A stretch of 61,248 nt of DNA, taken from positions 1-61,248 of the forward strand of contig NZ_BMFZ01000015.1 of NCBI RefSeq assembly GCF_014639435.1, given 5' to 3'. Shown here piece after piece: positions 40,485-49,260 of the stretch (positions are counted from its first letter, which is position 1; the number at the start of each line of letters is the position of its first letter). The stretch is from Hafnia psychrotolerans (lineage in GTDB: Bacteria > Pseudomonadota > Gammaproteobacteria > Enterobacterales > Enterobacteriaceae). The translations under genes were made by a program, and so were the position numbers. The notes beneath the pieces were generated by a model that was given only the letters and a program-made list of their open reading frames with translations, made no database searches and was not told where the DNA came from.

Positions 40485-40507
40485 AAGCAACTTACTGTAA
40501 TTCCATC

Positions 40508-40740
40508 CAGCATATTTCATTCAAAAATTCACGGGGATATAGTGCTCTCGCTGCGGCAAAATCCGTAGCCGGACTTGGAACTCCGAATATCTGGAACTGA
40601 AAAAACTTGTGTTTTTTCAGGGGCTACGTGCACACTCAATTCGTGGCTTAGGCAGGGCAATCTTAATGGTTGGCCGGTCGCTAGATCCGGAGTTCCAAAC
40701 CTGCCTGAGTCACACCTTTAGTTTGGAACCTGAAGGCGTG
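40508..40740 (+). pseudogene. Ash/Icd-like satellite prophage remnant
   Basis: Translation shows two hallmarks of the P4-type Ash and Icd-like protein group, but in different frames: RGYSALAAAKSVAGLGTPN (ending at a stop at 40598-40600), then FFQGLRAHSIRGLGRAILMVGR from 40612. In intact relatives known to me such segments lie in one polypeptide. The first frame starts inside hsdS. It is read here as a decayed copy; low sequence constraint in this family leaves room for another explanation. Confidence 0.5.
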
Positions 40741-41094
40741 ATGAAACACAAATCTAGTAATGGAATGATCATCATGACTGAAATGAATACCGAAGCCACC
40801 TACCCAGAAAATTCTGTCACTGCTTTCCGCACCCTGATTGCCGGTCTGGATCTGAGCCACTTCACCGATCCCCAGCTATACGATCTCGGCAGTGTCGCCG
40901 CTGAATCCGCCGAAGGGCTTTGCCAGGGCTTGCTGTGCCTGAGTGAAGGGCTGGAAAATAGTGAGATATTACCGCCGGAAGGTGTGGTGCAGGTGAGCGC
41001 GTATCTGAAAGCCTCTGCACATCTGCTGCCTGCGCTGTTTGAGCTGTCAGAAAAGACGGGGATTGCGCTGGGGAGAAATAAAGCTCAGCCATAA
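40741..41094 (+). CDS. Small satellite-phage-type protein of unknown function
   Basis: A 117-residue protein read from the ATG at 40741 (MKHKSSNGMIIMTEMNTE), with GAAGG upstream; an internal start at 40774 or 40783 is possible. The acidic, helical body (YPENSVTAFRTLIAGLDLS, YDLGSVAAESAEGLCQGLL, HLLPALFELSEKTG) resembles small hypothetical proteins commonly found next to Icd-like genes in P4-type islands. No function is known. It converges on abiEii across a terminator. Confidence 0.6.
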   Translation: MKHKSSNGMIIMTEMNTEATYPENSVTAFRTLIAGLDLSHFTDPQLYDLGSVAAESAEGLCQGLLCLSEGLENSEILPPEGVVQVSAYLKASAHLLPALFELSEKTGIALGRNKAQP

Positions 41095-41128
41095 ACCGGA
41101 ACATTGGCTCATTTAAAAGAAAGCTTTT

Positions 41129-41160
41129 GGCGATCGATTTAAGAACCCGATCGCCTTTGT
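41129..41160. terminator. Terminator between the small ORF and abiEii
   Basis: An 8-bp perfect stem GGCGATCG/CGATCGCC with T-rich sequence on the right and A-rich sequence on the left, fitting convergent genes. Confidence 0.65.
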
Positions 41161-41170
41161 TTCGCCGAGA

Positions 41171-42094
41171 TTAAGCAAGCCACCCGTCTACGACGCCCCT
41201 GAGTTTTTCAATCGCCCGTTCCCATTTCTCCCGATCTTGTTCTTTCAGTTTGAGAAGATTTTGTTGTTTCCAGCGTATCGCCGGGAAGGTTGAAAGATCG
41301 TGCGGGAAAAGTGACCAGTCTGGTTGACCCTGTTCGTATGACAGCAAAAAGCGATGATCCTGCGCCGTGAAATGCTTCTTCAAAGCATCAGCCAAAGCAG
41401 GCGGAACCGCATTTAATTCCTCAAGTGTTACGGGGACTGTCGTCATCCCTTCAAATTCATTTTCAAAGGGTTGACGGAGATCTTTCCAGTTTGGATCCAG
41501 AACTTCTGCCATCGGGCGGGTATGTCCCAGCATATAAGCAAGGAACCCGTAATAGATTTCTCTGGTGATCCCGCTGTCTTCCAGAAGAAGTTTTACATCG
41601 AATAAATCTCGCGGATGCTGCCGGTCCATGGCGGCGCAAATCTTCCCGCCATACAGGTCCGGCATTGAAACCACACTGATTTCTGCAAACCCGAATTGAT
41701 CAGCCACATCGTCCCGCACGTCCAGTTGTTCGGGCGGATTAAGCAATCCCCGCCAGACGTGGTTGACCTCAATCTTGATATTTACACCCTCTTTGTTTCT
41801 GACAAATATGCGGGCATCCGGACCATCGGTTTCCTGCATCTGAGCCTGGAATCCTGCGATATTCAGTCTTTGAACTATCCGTCGAAGCGCGCCCGAAATC
41901 TCGTCAAGCGTCAACTTTCTGTCCTGAACGGGCACATACGCTAAATCGATATCCACTGATAAACGGGGAAAGTTGCGAATAAAGAGATTTATTGCCGTTC
42001 CCCCTTTCAGGGCAAAACATTTTTCATCGCCGATTGAGGGCAGGCATTCAACGAGTAATTTGACCTGATTTCTGTAGTGCTCAGAATTGTTCAT
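41171..42094 (-). CDS. abiEii: AbiEii-family nucleotidyltransferase toxin
   Basis: AbiEii is the toxin of the type IV abortive-infection system AbiE, a DNA polymerase beta-like nucleotidyltransferase. The 307-residue protein has motif I FALKGGTAINLFIR (Gly31-Gly32) with metal ligands Asp48 and Asp50 in SVDIDLAY, the KIEVNHVWRG motif and HPRDLFDVKLLLE. All catalytic positions appear intact. Its start overlaps the end of abiEi by 14 bases. Confidence 0.9.
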   Translation of the reverse strand: MNNSEHYRNQVKLLVECLPSIGDEKCFALKGGTAINLFIRNFPRLSVDIDLAYVPVQDRKLTLDEISGALRRIVQRLNIAGFQAQMQETDGPDARIFVRNKEGVNIKIEVNHVWRGLLNPPEQLDVRDDVADQFGFAEISVVSMPDLYGGKICAAMDRQHPRDLFDVKLLLEDSGITREIYYGFLAYMLGHTRPMAEVLDPNWKDLRQPFENEFEGMTTVPVTLEELNAVPPALADALKKHFTAQDHRFLLSYEQGQPDWSLFPHDLSTFPAIRWKQQNLLKLKEQDREKWERAIEKLRGVVDGWLA

Positions 42095-42860
42095 CTTCCC
42101 TGATACTCCTTATCAGACTGGCTGGAACGGTTATTTGATAGTCGGTATCCAGCCTGCCACCGGCTTCAATCTGTCGTGCGCCGCTGCCCATTTTTATCTG
42201 AGCGACTTTCAGGCGGTCAAACCACTTATGCTGATTTTTTTGTGCAAGAAACATGAATACGCGATTGGTTTTAACGGCATCACTTGCCGAAAGGATCAAC
42301 TGCAGCTTTTTCGGATTGAGGCTGATCAGCCCCTGAAACAATTCGTTCGCATGCGTAAACCCGATAAGTTTTGGAACATTATTGGCGACTTCATAAGCCG
42401 CCAGTTCGGCAGAGCTGCATGTGATCTTCAGTGAGGAGACCGTGATCTCTTTCAGGAATGCGTTGTCGGCGCTTGCCAGACGATTATTAGCGGTGGAATA
42501 CCATTTTACGTCTGGCACATGTTCCAACCATTTCGGCAAATAGACTCGCGGCGGAAGGTTGAGCCATATGCGTGCTGTGCTCAGTTCAAGATAATGAGAG
42601 CTGCCCTGCAGGTTCAGACTGGTTAATCCTGCAACGTGAACCGGCTTATTCCATTGTGTCTGCAGGCAATGTACGGCATCAACCCAGCCAGGTTCTTTGC
42701 CTGCGCGGCAATAGACGCCTGTATCCAGCCGTTTGAGTAAGCCTTCTTTAACGTATTTTGACGAACTGCTTCTTTCAATGCCCTGAGACGTCAGCCATGT
42801 CTGAAGCATGATCTGGCCGGGATAAGTATTCAGGAATAACCAGTTTATATTTTTTCTCAT
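42081..42860 (-). CDS. abiEi: AbiEi-family antitoxin/repressor
   Basis: AbiEi neutralises AbiEii and represses the operon. The start at 42860 (MRKNINWLFLNTYPGQ) has AAGG upstream and gives 259 aa. The N-terminal winged-helix part contains LTSQGIERSSSSKYVKEGLLKRL (residues about 24-46), followed by the C-terminal domain that recognises toxin (YCRAGKEPGWVDAVHCLQ, HVAGLTSLNLQG). It is the upstream, co-transcribed partner of abiEii. Confidence 0.87.
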   Translation of the reverse strand: MRKNINWLFLNTYPGQIMLQTWLTSQGIERSSSSKYVKEGLLKRLDTGVYCRAGKEPGWVDAVHCLQTQWNKPVHVAGLTSLNLQGSSHYLELSTARIWLNLPPRVYLPKWLEHVPDVKWYSTANNRLASADNAFLKEITVSSLKITCSSAELAAYEVANNVPKLIGFTHANELFQGLISLNPKKLQLILSASDAVKTNRVFMFLAQKNQHKWFDRLKVAQIKMGSGARQIEAGGRLDTDYQITVPASLIRSIREDEQF

Positions 42861-43066
42861 ATGTCGCCTTAAGGATGACAGATTAAGAATAATGTAAAGC
42901 AGCATAGCGGCAGAAGTGAAAAAAAGGTAGAGAGTCAGCTTTTAAAAATGTTGGTATGTGTCGCTTATAAGGCAACATATCGTGATTTTTTTAAAGTAAT
43001 AATTTACCGTTATTTTTAAGGGAGGTTGTTCGCTGGGCTAAATCAGTGCGAGATACAGAAGTCTAC
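42861..43066. other. AbiE upstream region
   Basis: About 200 bp of AT-rich DNA between abiEi and the direct repeat. It should hold the abiE promoter and AbiEi operator. A loose dyad GTCGCTTATAAGGCAAC near 42959 is the only visible candidate. Confidence 0.35.
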
Positions 43067-43380
43067 ACCTCTATTTTGTTCAGTAACATTCATCTGATTT
43101 TATACAAGAAACCATCACATCATTGCCACATAACTGACATGAAGAGCGCTTAGGGTAGGCACCTTGTTTGACTGACCGGTAACAAGAGATGCGCCGTTCG
43201 TTGTTTCCTTATTTGGTGCTACTGCCCACCCTGATTTTTCTGTTTTTATTCACCTATTACCCGCTGTTTCAGTCGGCGATGGACAGTCTGTATGACAGCC
43301 GTCTGAATTCCGATACGCCGCCGTTTGCTGGCTTACATAATTATGTCCGGCTGCTACAGGACAACGTATTTTGGCGTGCA
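43067..43380. repeat. 314-bp direct repeat, right (intact operon) copy
   Basis: The original of the truncated copy at 32004-32328. It includes the leader and the first 64 codons of the permease gene at 43189. The region shared by both copies begins ACCTCTATTTTG. Confidence 0.95.
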
Positions 43381-44061
43381 CTGCTGAATAATCTCGCTTA
43401 TATCCTGATGACGGTTATTCCCGGCATTGTGTTGGCGTTACTGCTGGCGGTGGCGCTGTGGGAGAACACTTCACTCAACCGCTGGTTACGCACCGCGTTC
43501 TTCTTCCCGATGATTATCCCGTTGGTCAGTGCCGCGACCTTATGGCTGTTTATTTTTATGCCGGGCATGGGCCTGCTCGATTACTACCTGGCGAAACTCT
43601 TCGGCCCGATGAACAATAATTACCTCGGCATGAGCGACAGCGCGCTGATTGCACTGAGCGTCATTGGCGTGTGGAAATTCGCCGGTTATTACATGCTGTT
43701 TTTCCTCGCCGGATTGCAGGCCATTCCCGCGTCGGCGCGTGAAGCTGCCACCATGGAAGGTGCATCGCGCACGCAGACTTTCTTCTACATCACACTACCG
43801 CTGCTGCGCCCGACCATCAGTTTTGTGGTCACCATCGCGCTGATTTACGCCATCACCCAAATTGACCACGTATCGGTGATGACCCAGGGCGGGCCGAACA
43901 ATGCCACTACTGTGATGCTTTATTACATCCAGAGCCTCGCTAACGACACACACGATTTAGGCAAAGCTTCGGCGGCGACCTTCCTGACGCTGGTTTTGCT
44001 GTTTGGATTCTCGGTGATGAACCTGCGGGTACTGGAAAGAGGGGCGCACTATGAGCGTTGA
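43189..44061 (+). CDS. UgpA-like ABC permease (glycerophosphodiester/sugar)
   Basis: An inner-membrane permease of the CUT1 (MalF/UgpA) type, 290 aa, with six membrane segments and the ATPase-contact loop EAATMEGASRTQTFFYITLP. The start at 43189 (MRRSLFPYLVLLP) follows AAGAGA. It overlaps the second permease by 11 bases. Neighbour gpdQ points to glycerophosphodiesters or glycerol 3-phosphate as substrate; this is inference. Its 5' end is duplicated at 32137-32328. Confidence 0.88.
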   Translation: MRRSLFPYLVLLPTLIFLFLFTYYPLFQSAMDSLYDSRLNSDTPPFAGLHNYVRLLQDNVFWRALLNNLAYILMTVIPGIVLALLLAVALWENTSLNRWLRTAFFFPMIIPLVSAATLWLFIFMPGMGLLDYYLAKLFGPMNNNYLGMSDSALIALSVIGVWKFAGYYMLFFLAGLQAIPASAREAATMEGASRTQTFFYITLPLLRPTISFVVTIALIYAITQIDHVSVMTQGGPNNATTVMLYYIQSLANDTHDLGKASAATFLTLVLLFGFSVMNLRVLERGAHYER

Positions 44062-44941
44062 AACCTCGAATAACCTGCTCTTCACCGCTAAAACACGCAG
44101 CCGTGCGCCCTCTTTATTATTGCGAGGTGCACGACGCTCCACACTGCCGGTGTTACTGGTGTGTGCCGCACTGCTGTGGATCGCGCCTTTTATCTGGATG
44201 ATTTCAGCCGCCTTTAGCGCAAACAGTTTCGGGCCTGGTATGGCCTCTTTATTGCCGCGTTTTCCGCTGACCTTGCAAAACTTCCAGGATGCCTGGGAGA
44301 GCGCCGACTGGCTGCGTCTGTATGCCAACACAATTTTCTTCTCGTTCGGCACCTTTCTGGTTCAGTTGGTGACCATCACCACCGCCGGTTATGTCTTCGC
44401 CTATCACGAATTTCGCGGCAAACAAACGCTGTTCTACCTGCTGCTGATCCAACTGATGATCATGCCGGTGATCATGATGGTACCGAACATGATGATCCTC
44501 AAACAGTTCGGTCTCCTCAATACCCTGACCGGCGTGATGATGCCGTACTTTGCTTCGGCGTTTGGGGTGTTTCTGATGCGACAGGCATTCCTCAGTATCC
44601 CGCGTGAAATCGAAGAAGCCGCCTTGATGGAGGGCTGCCGTTGGTGGCAGGTGGTGTTCCGCGTACTCATCCCGATGTCATGGCCAGCCATTTTGGCTTT
44701 TGCCACGGTCAGTATCACTTACCACTGGAATGAATATCTCTGGCCGCTGATGGTGCTTAACGACCCGGATAAACAGGTGCTGACCATCGGGCTGGTGTCC
44801 TTCGCGATGGGTGCGGAGTCCGGCGGCCAGTGGGGGCTTATCACCGCCGGTACGCTGATGGTCTGTCTGCCGCTGATGCTGGCGTTCATTATTTTTCAAA
44901 AACAGTTTCTTAAAAGCTTCGGTTTTTCAGGCATTAAATAA
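44051..44941 (+). CDS. UgpE-like ABC permease
   Basis: The second CUT1 permease, 296 aa, with a long N-terminal arm, six membrane segments and the EAA loop [21 protein letters not shown]. It ends FGFSGIK, as is usual for MalG/UgpE proteins. It lies between the UgpA-like gene and gpdQ in a compact operon. Confidence 0.88.
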   Translation: MSVETSNNLLFTAKTRSRAPSLLLRGARRSTLPVLLVCAALLWIAPFIWMISAAFSANSFGPGMASLLPRFPLTLQNFQDAWESADWLRLYANTIFFSFGTFLVQLVTITTAGYVFAYHEFRGKQTLFYLLLIQLMIMPVIMMVPNMMILKQFGLLNTLTGVMMPYFASAFGVFLMRQAFLSIPREIEEAALMEGCRWWQVVFRVLIPMSWPAILAFATVSITYHWNEYLWPLMVLNDPDKQVLTIGLVSFAMGAESGGQWGLITAGTLMVCLPLMLAFIIFQKQFLKSFGFSGIK

Positions 44942-44967
44942 ACTGTCATCAAATAAAGAGGTTACCG

Positions 44968-45792
44968 ATGTTTCTCGCACAAATTTCCGATATGCATTTT
45001 CGCAGTGAAGGTCGCAAGTTATATGATTTTATCGACGTCAACGCTTGTAACGCGGAGGTCGTCAACCATCTGAATGCGCTGGAAGAGCAGCCTGATGCGG
45101 TGGTGATCACCGGTGACATCGTGAACTGCGGGTTGGCGCAGGAGTATTTGGTGGCGCGCCGCACCTTGCAGAACTTGCACTACCCACTGTACATCATTCC
45201 CGGTAATCACGATGACAAGGCGCAGTTTCTGGATGCCATGTATCCGTTGTGCCCACATCTCGGACATGATCCGCAAAATATGCATTATGCGGTGGATGAT
45301 TTCGACATGCGTTTACTGTTTATCGACAGCAGTCTGGCGGGCGAATCGAAAGGGTTCCTGACAGCTGAAACGCTGGCGTGGCTGGAAGATCAGCTTGAAC
45401 AGGGCGGCGACAAACCGACAACTGTATTTATGCATCATCCACCCGTGAAGGTCGGTTCGGCGCAGATGGACGTGATCTCTTGCGAGAACGGCGACGAACT
45501 GCTGGCGCTGATTGACCGTTTTCCTGCGCTATGCCGCGTGTTCTGCGGCCATACGCATCGGCTGATTTTCACCCAATACAAGCAGGCGATCATCACGACC
45601 ATCCCAAGTACGGTGCATCAGGTTCCTTATTATCATGACAACCCTGCACCGTTTTATAACCTTGAGCCCGCCGCTTGCGTCATGCACCGGCTGGTGGAGA
45701 AAACCGGGCTGGTCAGTTACCTGCATCCTCTGTCGCAGTATTCAGGGCCTTATCTATACGATGCGGCCATTAGCTGCCCGGTGGATGATTAA
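44968..45792 (+). CDS. gpdQ: Glycerophosphodiesterase GpdQ
   Basis: A binuclear metallophosphoesterase that splits glycerophosphodiesters. The 274-residue protein closely follows Enterobacter GpdQ. Metal ligands are Asp8 and His10 (ISDMHFRS), Asp50 (ITGDIVNCG), Asn80 (IPGNHDDK), the His of FMHHPPV and the two His of CGHTH. No signal peptide, so cytoplasmic. AAAGAGG precedes the ATG. Lying between permease and ATPase genes, it would hydrolyse the imported substrate to glycerol 3-phosphate. Confidence 0.92.
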   Translation: MFLAQISDMHFRSEGRKLYDFIDVNACNAEVVNHLNALEEQPDAVVITGDIVNCGLAQEYLVARRTLQNLHYPLYIIPGNHDDKAQFLDAMYPLCPHLGHDPQNMHYAVDDFDMRLLFIDSSLAGESKGFLTAETLAWLEDQLEQGGDKPTTVFMHHPPVKVGSAQMDVISCENGDELLALIDRFPALCRVFCGHTHRLIFTQYKQAIITTIPSTVHQVPYYHDNPAPFYNLEPAACVMHRLVEKTGLVSYLHPLSQYSGPYLYDAAISCPVDD

Positions 45793-45796
45793 CGCT

Positions 45797-46924
45797 ATGT
45801 CGGCCATTCGTCTGGAAAATATCAGCAAGCAGTTTGAGGGCAGCACGGCGGTGAATAATCTGTCGCTGGAGATTGCCAATGGTGAATTTTTGGTGCTGGT
45901 GGGGCCATCGGGCTGCGGGAAGAGCACCTTATTGCGCCTGCTGGCTGGGCTGGAGCAGGTCAGCGACGGCAGAATTTTGCAAGATGGCGAAGATATCACC
46001 ACGCTCGAACCGCGTGAGCGTAACTTCTCAATGATCTTTCAGAACTACGCGCTGTTCCCACACATGACCGTCGAGCAGAACATCACTTTTGGCATGCGGA
46101 TGCGTAATGAGCCAAAGGCGTTGCACCGCGCGCGGGTTGATCGGGTGGCGGGGTTGTTGCAACTGGAGCCGCTGCTGAACAGAAAACCGGGGAAACTCTC
46201 CGGTGGTCAGCGTCAGCGTGTGGCGATGGCGCGCGCGATTGTGCGTGACCCGAAGTTGTTTCTGATGGATGAACCCTTATCGAACCTTGATGCACGGCTG
46301 CGTACCGAAGTGCGCGACGGCATTATGGCCCTACATAAACAACTGAAAACCAGCACGGTCTACGTCACCCACGACCAGATGGAAGCCATGACCATGGCGG
46401 ACCGGATCGCCGTACTGGATAAAGGCCATCTGCAACAAATCGGCGCGCCAGAAACGCTGTATGCCCATCCGGCGAATCTGTTTGTGGCTGGGTTTATTGG
46501 TACGCCGTCGATGAACCTGTTCTTGCTGCCATGCGTCGATGGCGTGCTGACGGTAGAAAACCAGCCAGTGCAGTTGCCGCAGACAGAAATCTCACAGGCG
46601 CTCAACGAGGTGTATCTGGGCATCAGACCCGAACACATCAGTGATCAGCCGGTGGAAGGCGAGAGTCTGCAATTGCAGGCCACGCTGACCTATCGCGAAC
46701 TGCTCGGCGCGGAGTATTTGTGCCACGCCGACACGGCGCTTGGGAAAATTCGTTACGTTCGTAAAAACCAGTTGCGGGAAAATAGCGGGGATATTCCACA
46801 ACCCGGCGACCGCATCACTTTGTACTTCTCTTTGCACGACCTTCATCTTTTTTCAGGCCAAAACCAGCTGAATTTAAAACACAGTCACCGGGAGAATCAC
46901 CATGCGTTGTACCAACAAGCATAA
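45797..46924 (+). CDS. UgpC/MalK-like ABC ATPase
   Basis: The ATPase of the importer, 375 aa from the ATG at 45797 (MSAIRLENISKQFEG); the open frame upstream lies inside gpdQ. Walker A GPSGCGKST, Q-loop FQNYALFPHMT, signature LSGGQRQRVAMARA and Walker B LFLMDEPLSNLD are intact. A C-terminal TOBE-type domain is present (YLGIRPEHI). It overlaps the binding-protein gene by 23 bases. Confidence 0.9.
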   Translation: MSAIRLENISKQFEGSTAVNNLSLEIANGEFLVLVGPSGCGKSTLLRLLAGLEQVSDGRILQDGEDITTLEPRERNFSMIFQNYALFPHMTVEQNITFGMRMRNEPKALHRARVDRVAGLLQLEPLLNRKPGKLSGGQRQRVAMARAIVRDPKLFLMDEPLSNLDARLRTEVRDGIMALHKQLKTSTVYVTHDQMEAMTMADRIAVLDKGHLQQIGAPETLYAHPANLFVAGFIGTPSMNLFLLPCVDGVLTVENQPVQLPQTEISQALNEVYLGIRPEHISDQPVEGESLQLQATLTYRELLGAEYLCHADTALGKIRYVRKNQLRENSGDIPQPGDRITLYFSLHDLHLFSGQNQLNLKHSHRENHHALYQQA

Positions 46925-48224
46925 ATTGCACGTGCTGACGCTGGCCATCGGCTTTATCGCCGTAGGCTCTGTATCCGCCAAAGAAAATATCGATTTCATG
47001 TTTCCCGCGCCAGTTGACGGCAAACTGACCATGGAAATGACCCGCGTTATCAAAGAATTCAATGAATCGCAAAATGATATCGAAGTGCGTGGTATTTTTA
47101 CCGGCAACTACGACACCACTAAAGTCAAAGCCGAAGCCGCCGCCAAGTCAGGCCAACCTCCGGCGCTGGCGATCATGTCAGCTAACTTCACGACAGACCT
47201 GGCGATTAAGGGTGAGATCCTGCCGATGGACGATTTGTTCAAATATGGTGACCAGAAAGCCACGCCATTTTTGACTGAAAACTTCTGGCCAGCCCTGCGC
47301 CAGAACGCCCAACTTAATGGTGTGACTTACGCCATTCCGTTCCATAATTCGACGCCGATTCTCTATTACAACAAAGACTTGTTTGCCAAAGCGGGGATTT
47401 CAGCACCACCGGAAAACTGGGACCAACTGCTGGAAGATGCCAAAAAGCTGACCGACCAGGCTAAGGGGCAGTGGGGCATTATGTTGCCGTCAACCAATGA
47501 TGATTACGGCGGCTGGATCTTATCCGCGCTGACCCGCGCCAACGGCGGCCAGTATGCCAATGCCGACTATCCGGGCGAAGTGTATTACAACACGGCATCG
47601 ACGGTGGGTGCATTGCAGTTCTGGCAGAATCTGGTTTATCGCGACAAAGTGATGCCAGCTGGGGTGCTTAATTCCAAGCAGATCAGTGCCTCCTTCTTTT
47701 CCGGCAAACTGGGTATGACCATGCTCAGTACCGGCGCGTTGGGCTTTATGCGGGAAAATACCAAGGACTTTGAGTTGGGCGTTGCGATGATGCCGCAAAA
47801 AATACGCAATGGCGTAAGCATCGGCGGCGCAAGCCTGGTGAGCTTTAAAGGGATCTCGGAAGATCAGAAAAAGGCAGCCTATACCTTCCTACAGTATATG
47901 GTTAGCCCGAAAGTGAACGGGGCATGGAGCCGTTTTACCGGGTATTTTTCACCGCGTATGGCGTCTTATGACACACCGGAAATGAAAGCGTATTTGGCAA
48001 ACGATCCCCGTGCCGGTATCGCGCTGAAACAGCTGAAATATGCCTATCCGTGGTATTCGACTTATGAAACCGTTGCGGTGCGTCAGGCGATGGAAAACCA
48101 GCTGGGGGCGCTAGTCAATGATCCTAAGTTGACGCCGCAAGACGCTGCCGCCGCTGCGCAACAGAAAGCCGATGCCATCATGAAACCTTACGTCGATTCC
48201 ACCGCATTGAGCGTACCGAAGTAA
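46902..48224 (+). CDS. UgpB-like periplasmic binding protein
   Basis: The extracellular solute-binding protein (family 1) of the importer, 440 aa with a signal peptide ending near GSVSAKE. Features fit UgpB: GIFTGNYDTTKVKAEAAAKSG, YAIPFHNSTPILYYNKDLF and the C-terminal AMENQLGALV. GGGAG lies eight bases before the ATG. Last gene of the operon, followed by a strong terminator. Confidence 0.88.
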   Translation: MRCTNKHKLHVLTLAIGFIAVGSVSAKENIDFMFPAPVDGKLTMEMTRVIKEFNESQNDIEVRGIFTGNYDTTKVKAEAAAKSGQPPALAIMSANFTTDLAIKGEILPMDDLFKYGDQKATPFLTENFWPALRQNAQLNGVTYAIPFHNSTPILYYNKDLFAKAGISAPPENWDQLLEDAKKLTDQAKGQWGIMLPSTNDDYGGWILSALTRANGGQYANADYPGEVYYNTASTVGALQFWQNLVYRDKVMPAGVLNSKQISASFFSGKLGMTMLSTGALGFMRENTKDFELGVAMMPQKIRNGVSIGGASLVSFKGISEDQKKAAYTFLQYMVSPKVNGAWSRFTGYFSPRMASYDTPEMKAYLANDPRAGIALKQLKYAYPWYSTYETVAVRQAMENQLGALVNDPKLTPQDAAAAAQQKADAIMKPYVDSTALSVPK

Positions 48225-48250
48225 GTTTATAAGAGATTCAATGAGCGAAT

Positions 48251-48286
48251 AAAAAAGCCCCAGATTCATAGTCTTGGGGCTTTTTC
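48251..48286. terminator. Bidirectional terminator after the GpdQ operon
   Basis: Stem AAAAGCCCCAGA/TCTTGGGGCTTTT (one mismatch region near the loop) flanked by A6 and T5. It serves both the transporter operon and the convergent HD-domain gene. Confidence 0.88.
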
Positions 48287-48315
48287 TTTGGCACTTTAGC
48301 GTTAAACGCCAGGCG

Positions 48316-48924
48316 TTACTTCAACCAGCCCTGCGCGTGGGCATTATCCAGATGGCCACGCACGTGTTGCCACAATTCAGGGTTAATGTCGCCGATGAAT
48401 GCATTGCGCGCCAATACCTGTTCCAGACGAATGTTATTTTCCACCCAGCTCTGGCCTTGATTATTCAGATTCATCACCACGGGCAGAATGCGGTCAATCA
48501 CCAGCGCAAAGCATGCCTCCGGCGTCTCACCTTCTTCATACTCGTTCCATAAGTCGAGAAACTGCTGGTTCAGCGGTGCTGGCAACATGCCAAACAAACG
48601 TTTGGCGGCCAGCACTTCCTGGTCGTGTACGGCTGCGCGTGCAGCGAGGTCATACACCAGCACATCGCCAGCATCGATCTCTACGATGTCATGCAACAAC
48701 GCCATACGGATCACTTTCTGAATATCGACATCTTTTGGTGCGTAGGGAGCAAGAGTCATGGCGGCGACGGCGAAATGCCAGCTGTGCTCCGCGGAGTTTT
48801 CTTGCCGCTGAGTTCCGAGAACTTTAGTGCGGCGTTGCACGCTTTTCAGTTTGTCGATTTCCATCAGGAACTGAAAAACTTCGGTCATTGTGCCGAAATT
48901 CAGCGTGGGAGAAGCTTCAGACAT
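48316..48924 (-). CDS. HD-domain phosphohydrolase (HDDC2/YfbR-like)
   Basis: A 202-residue HD-domain protein, predicted metal-dependent phosphohydrolase, possibly a 5'-deoxynucleotidase as in YfbR/HDDC2. Conserved His in NSAEHSWHFA, the HD pair in LLHDIVEIDAGD and the distal Asp in VIDRILPV are present. Start at 48924 (MSEASPTLNFGTM) after TGAGG; a TTG two codons upstream is possible. It is not the usual YfbR orthologue. The substrate is unknown. Confidence 0.75.
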   Translation of the reverse strand: MSEASPTLNFGTMTEVFQFLMEIDKLKSVQRRTKVLGTQRQENSAEHSWHFAVAAMTLAPYAPKDVDIQKVIRMALLHDIVEIDAGDVLVYDLAARAAVHDQEVLAAKRLFGMLPAPLNQQFLDLWNEYEEGETPEACFALVIDRILPVVMNLNNQGQSWVENNIRLEQVLARNAFIGDINPELWQHVRGHLDNAHAQGWLK

Positions 48925-49260
48925 ATTCAAACCTCAATCATTGTTGACATCATTTTCGGATTATTGGGCTATACGATAATCCGATGATGCCCAAAAATCA
49001 TGTTTATGCATGACGGATCGAAGCCCATGGGAATCAGTGATATATCGATCTTGTCGATAAAGTGAGTATTTATAATTGCTTAACAAGAATTTAAACATTA
49101 AATAAATATCAAGAAGAGAGGCGGTTACATCAGTTAATACTAATTTTAGCGTACACGTGTACACTGGAATAGTTCTCAGTTAATCTACTTTACAGGTCTA
49201 TTTATTGACCGTTCTAATAAGGCGTTTTTCTCCATCATTACTTTCGGGAATTGTGAATTT
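48925..49260. other. Divergent intergenic region with a 12-bp palindrome
   Basis: About 335 bp without an ORF between the HD gene and yqfA. GTACACGTGTAC at 49151-49162 is a perfect palindrome 98 bp before the yqfA start, a possible operator. Nothing else is recognisable. Confidence 0.4.

Noticed and set aside
48316-48924. yfbR
   Set aside because: It shares the HD domain but not the YfbR sequence; naming it would overstate the match.
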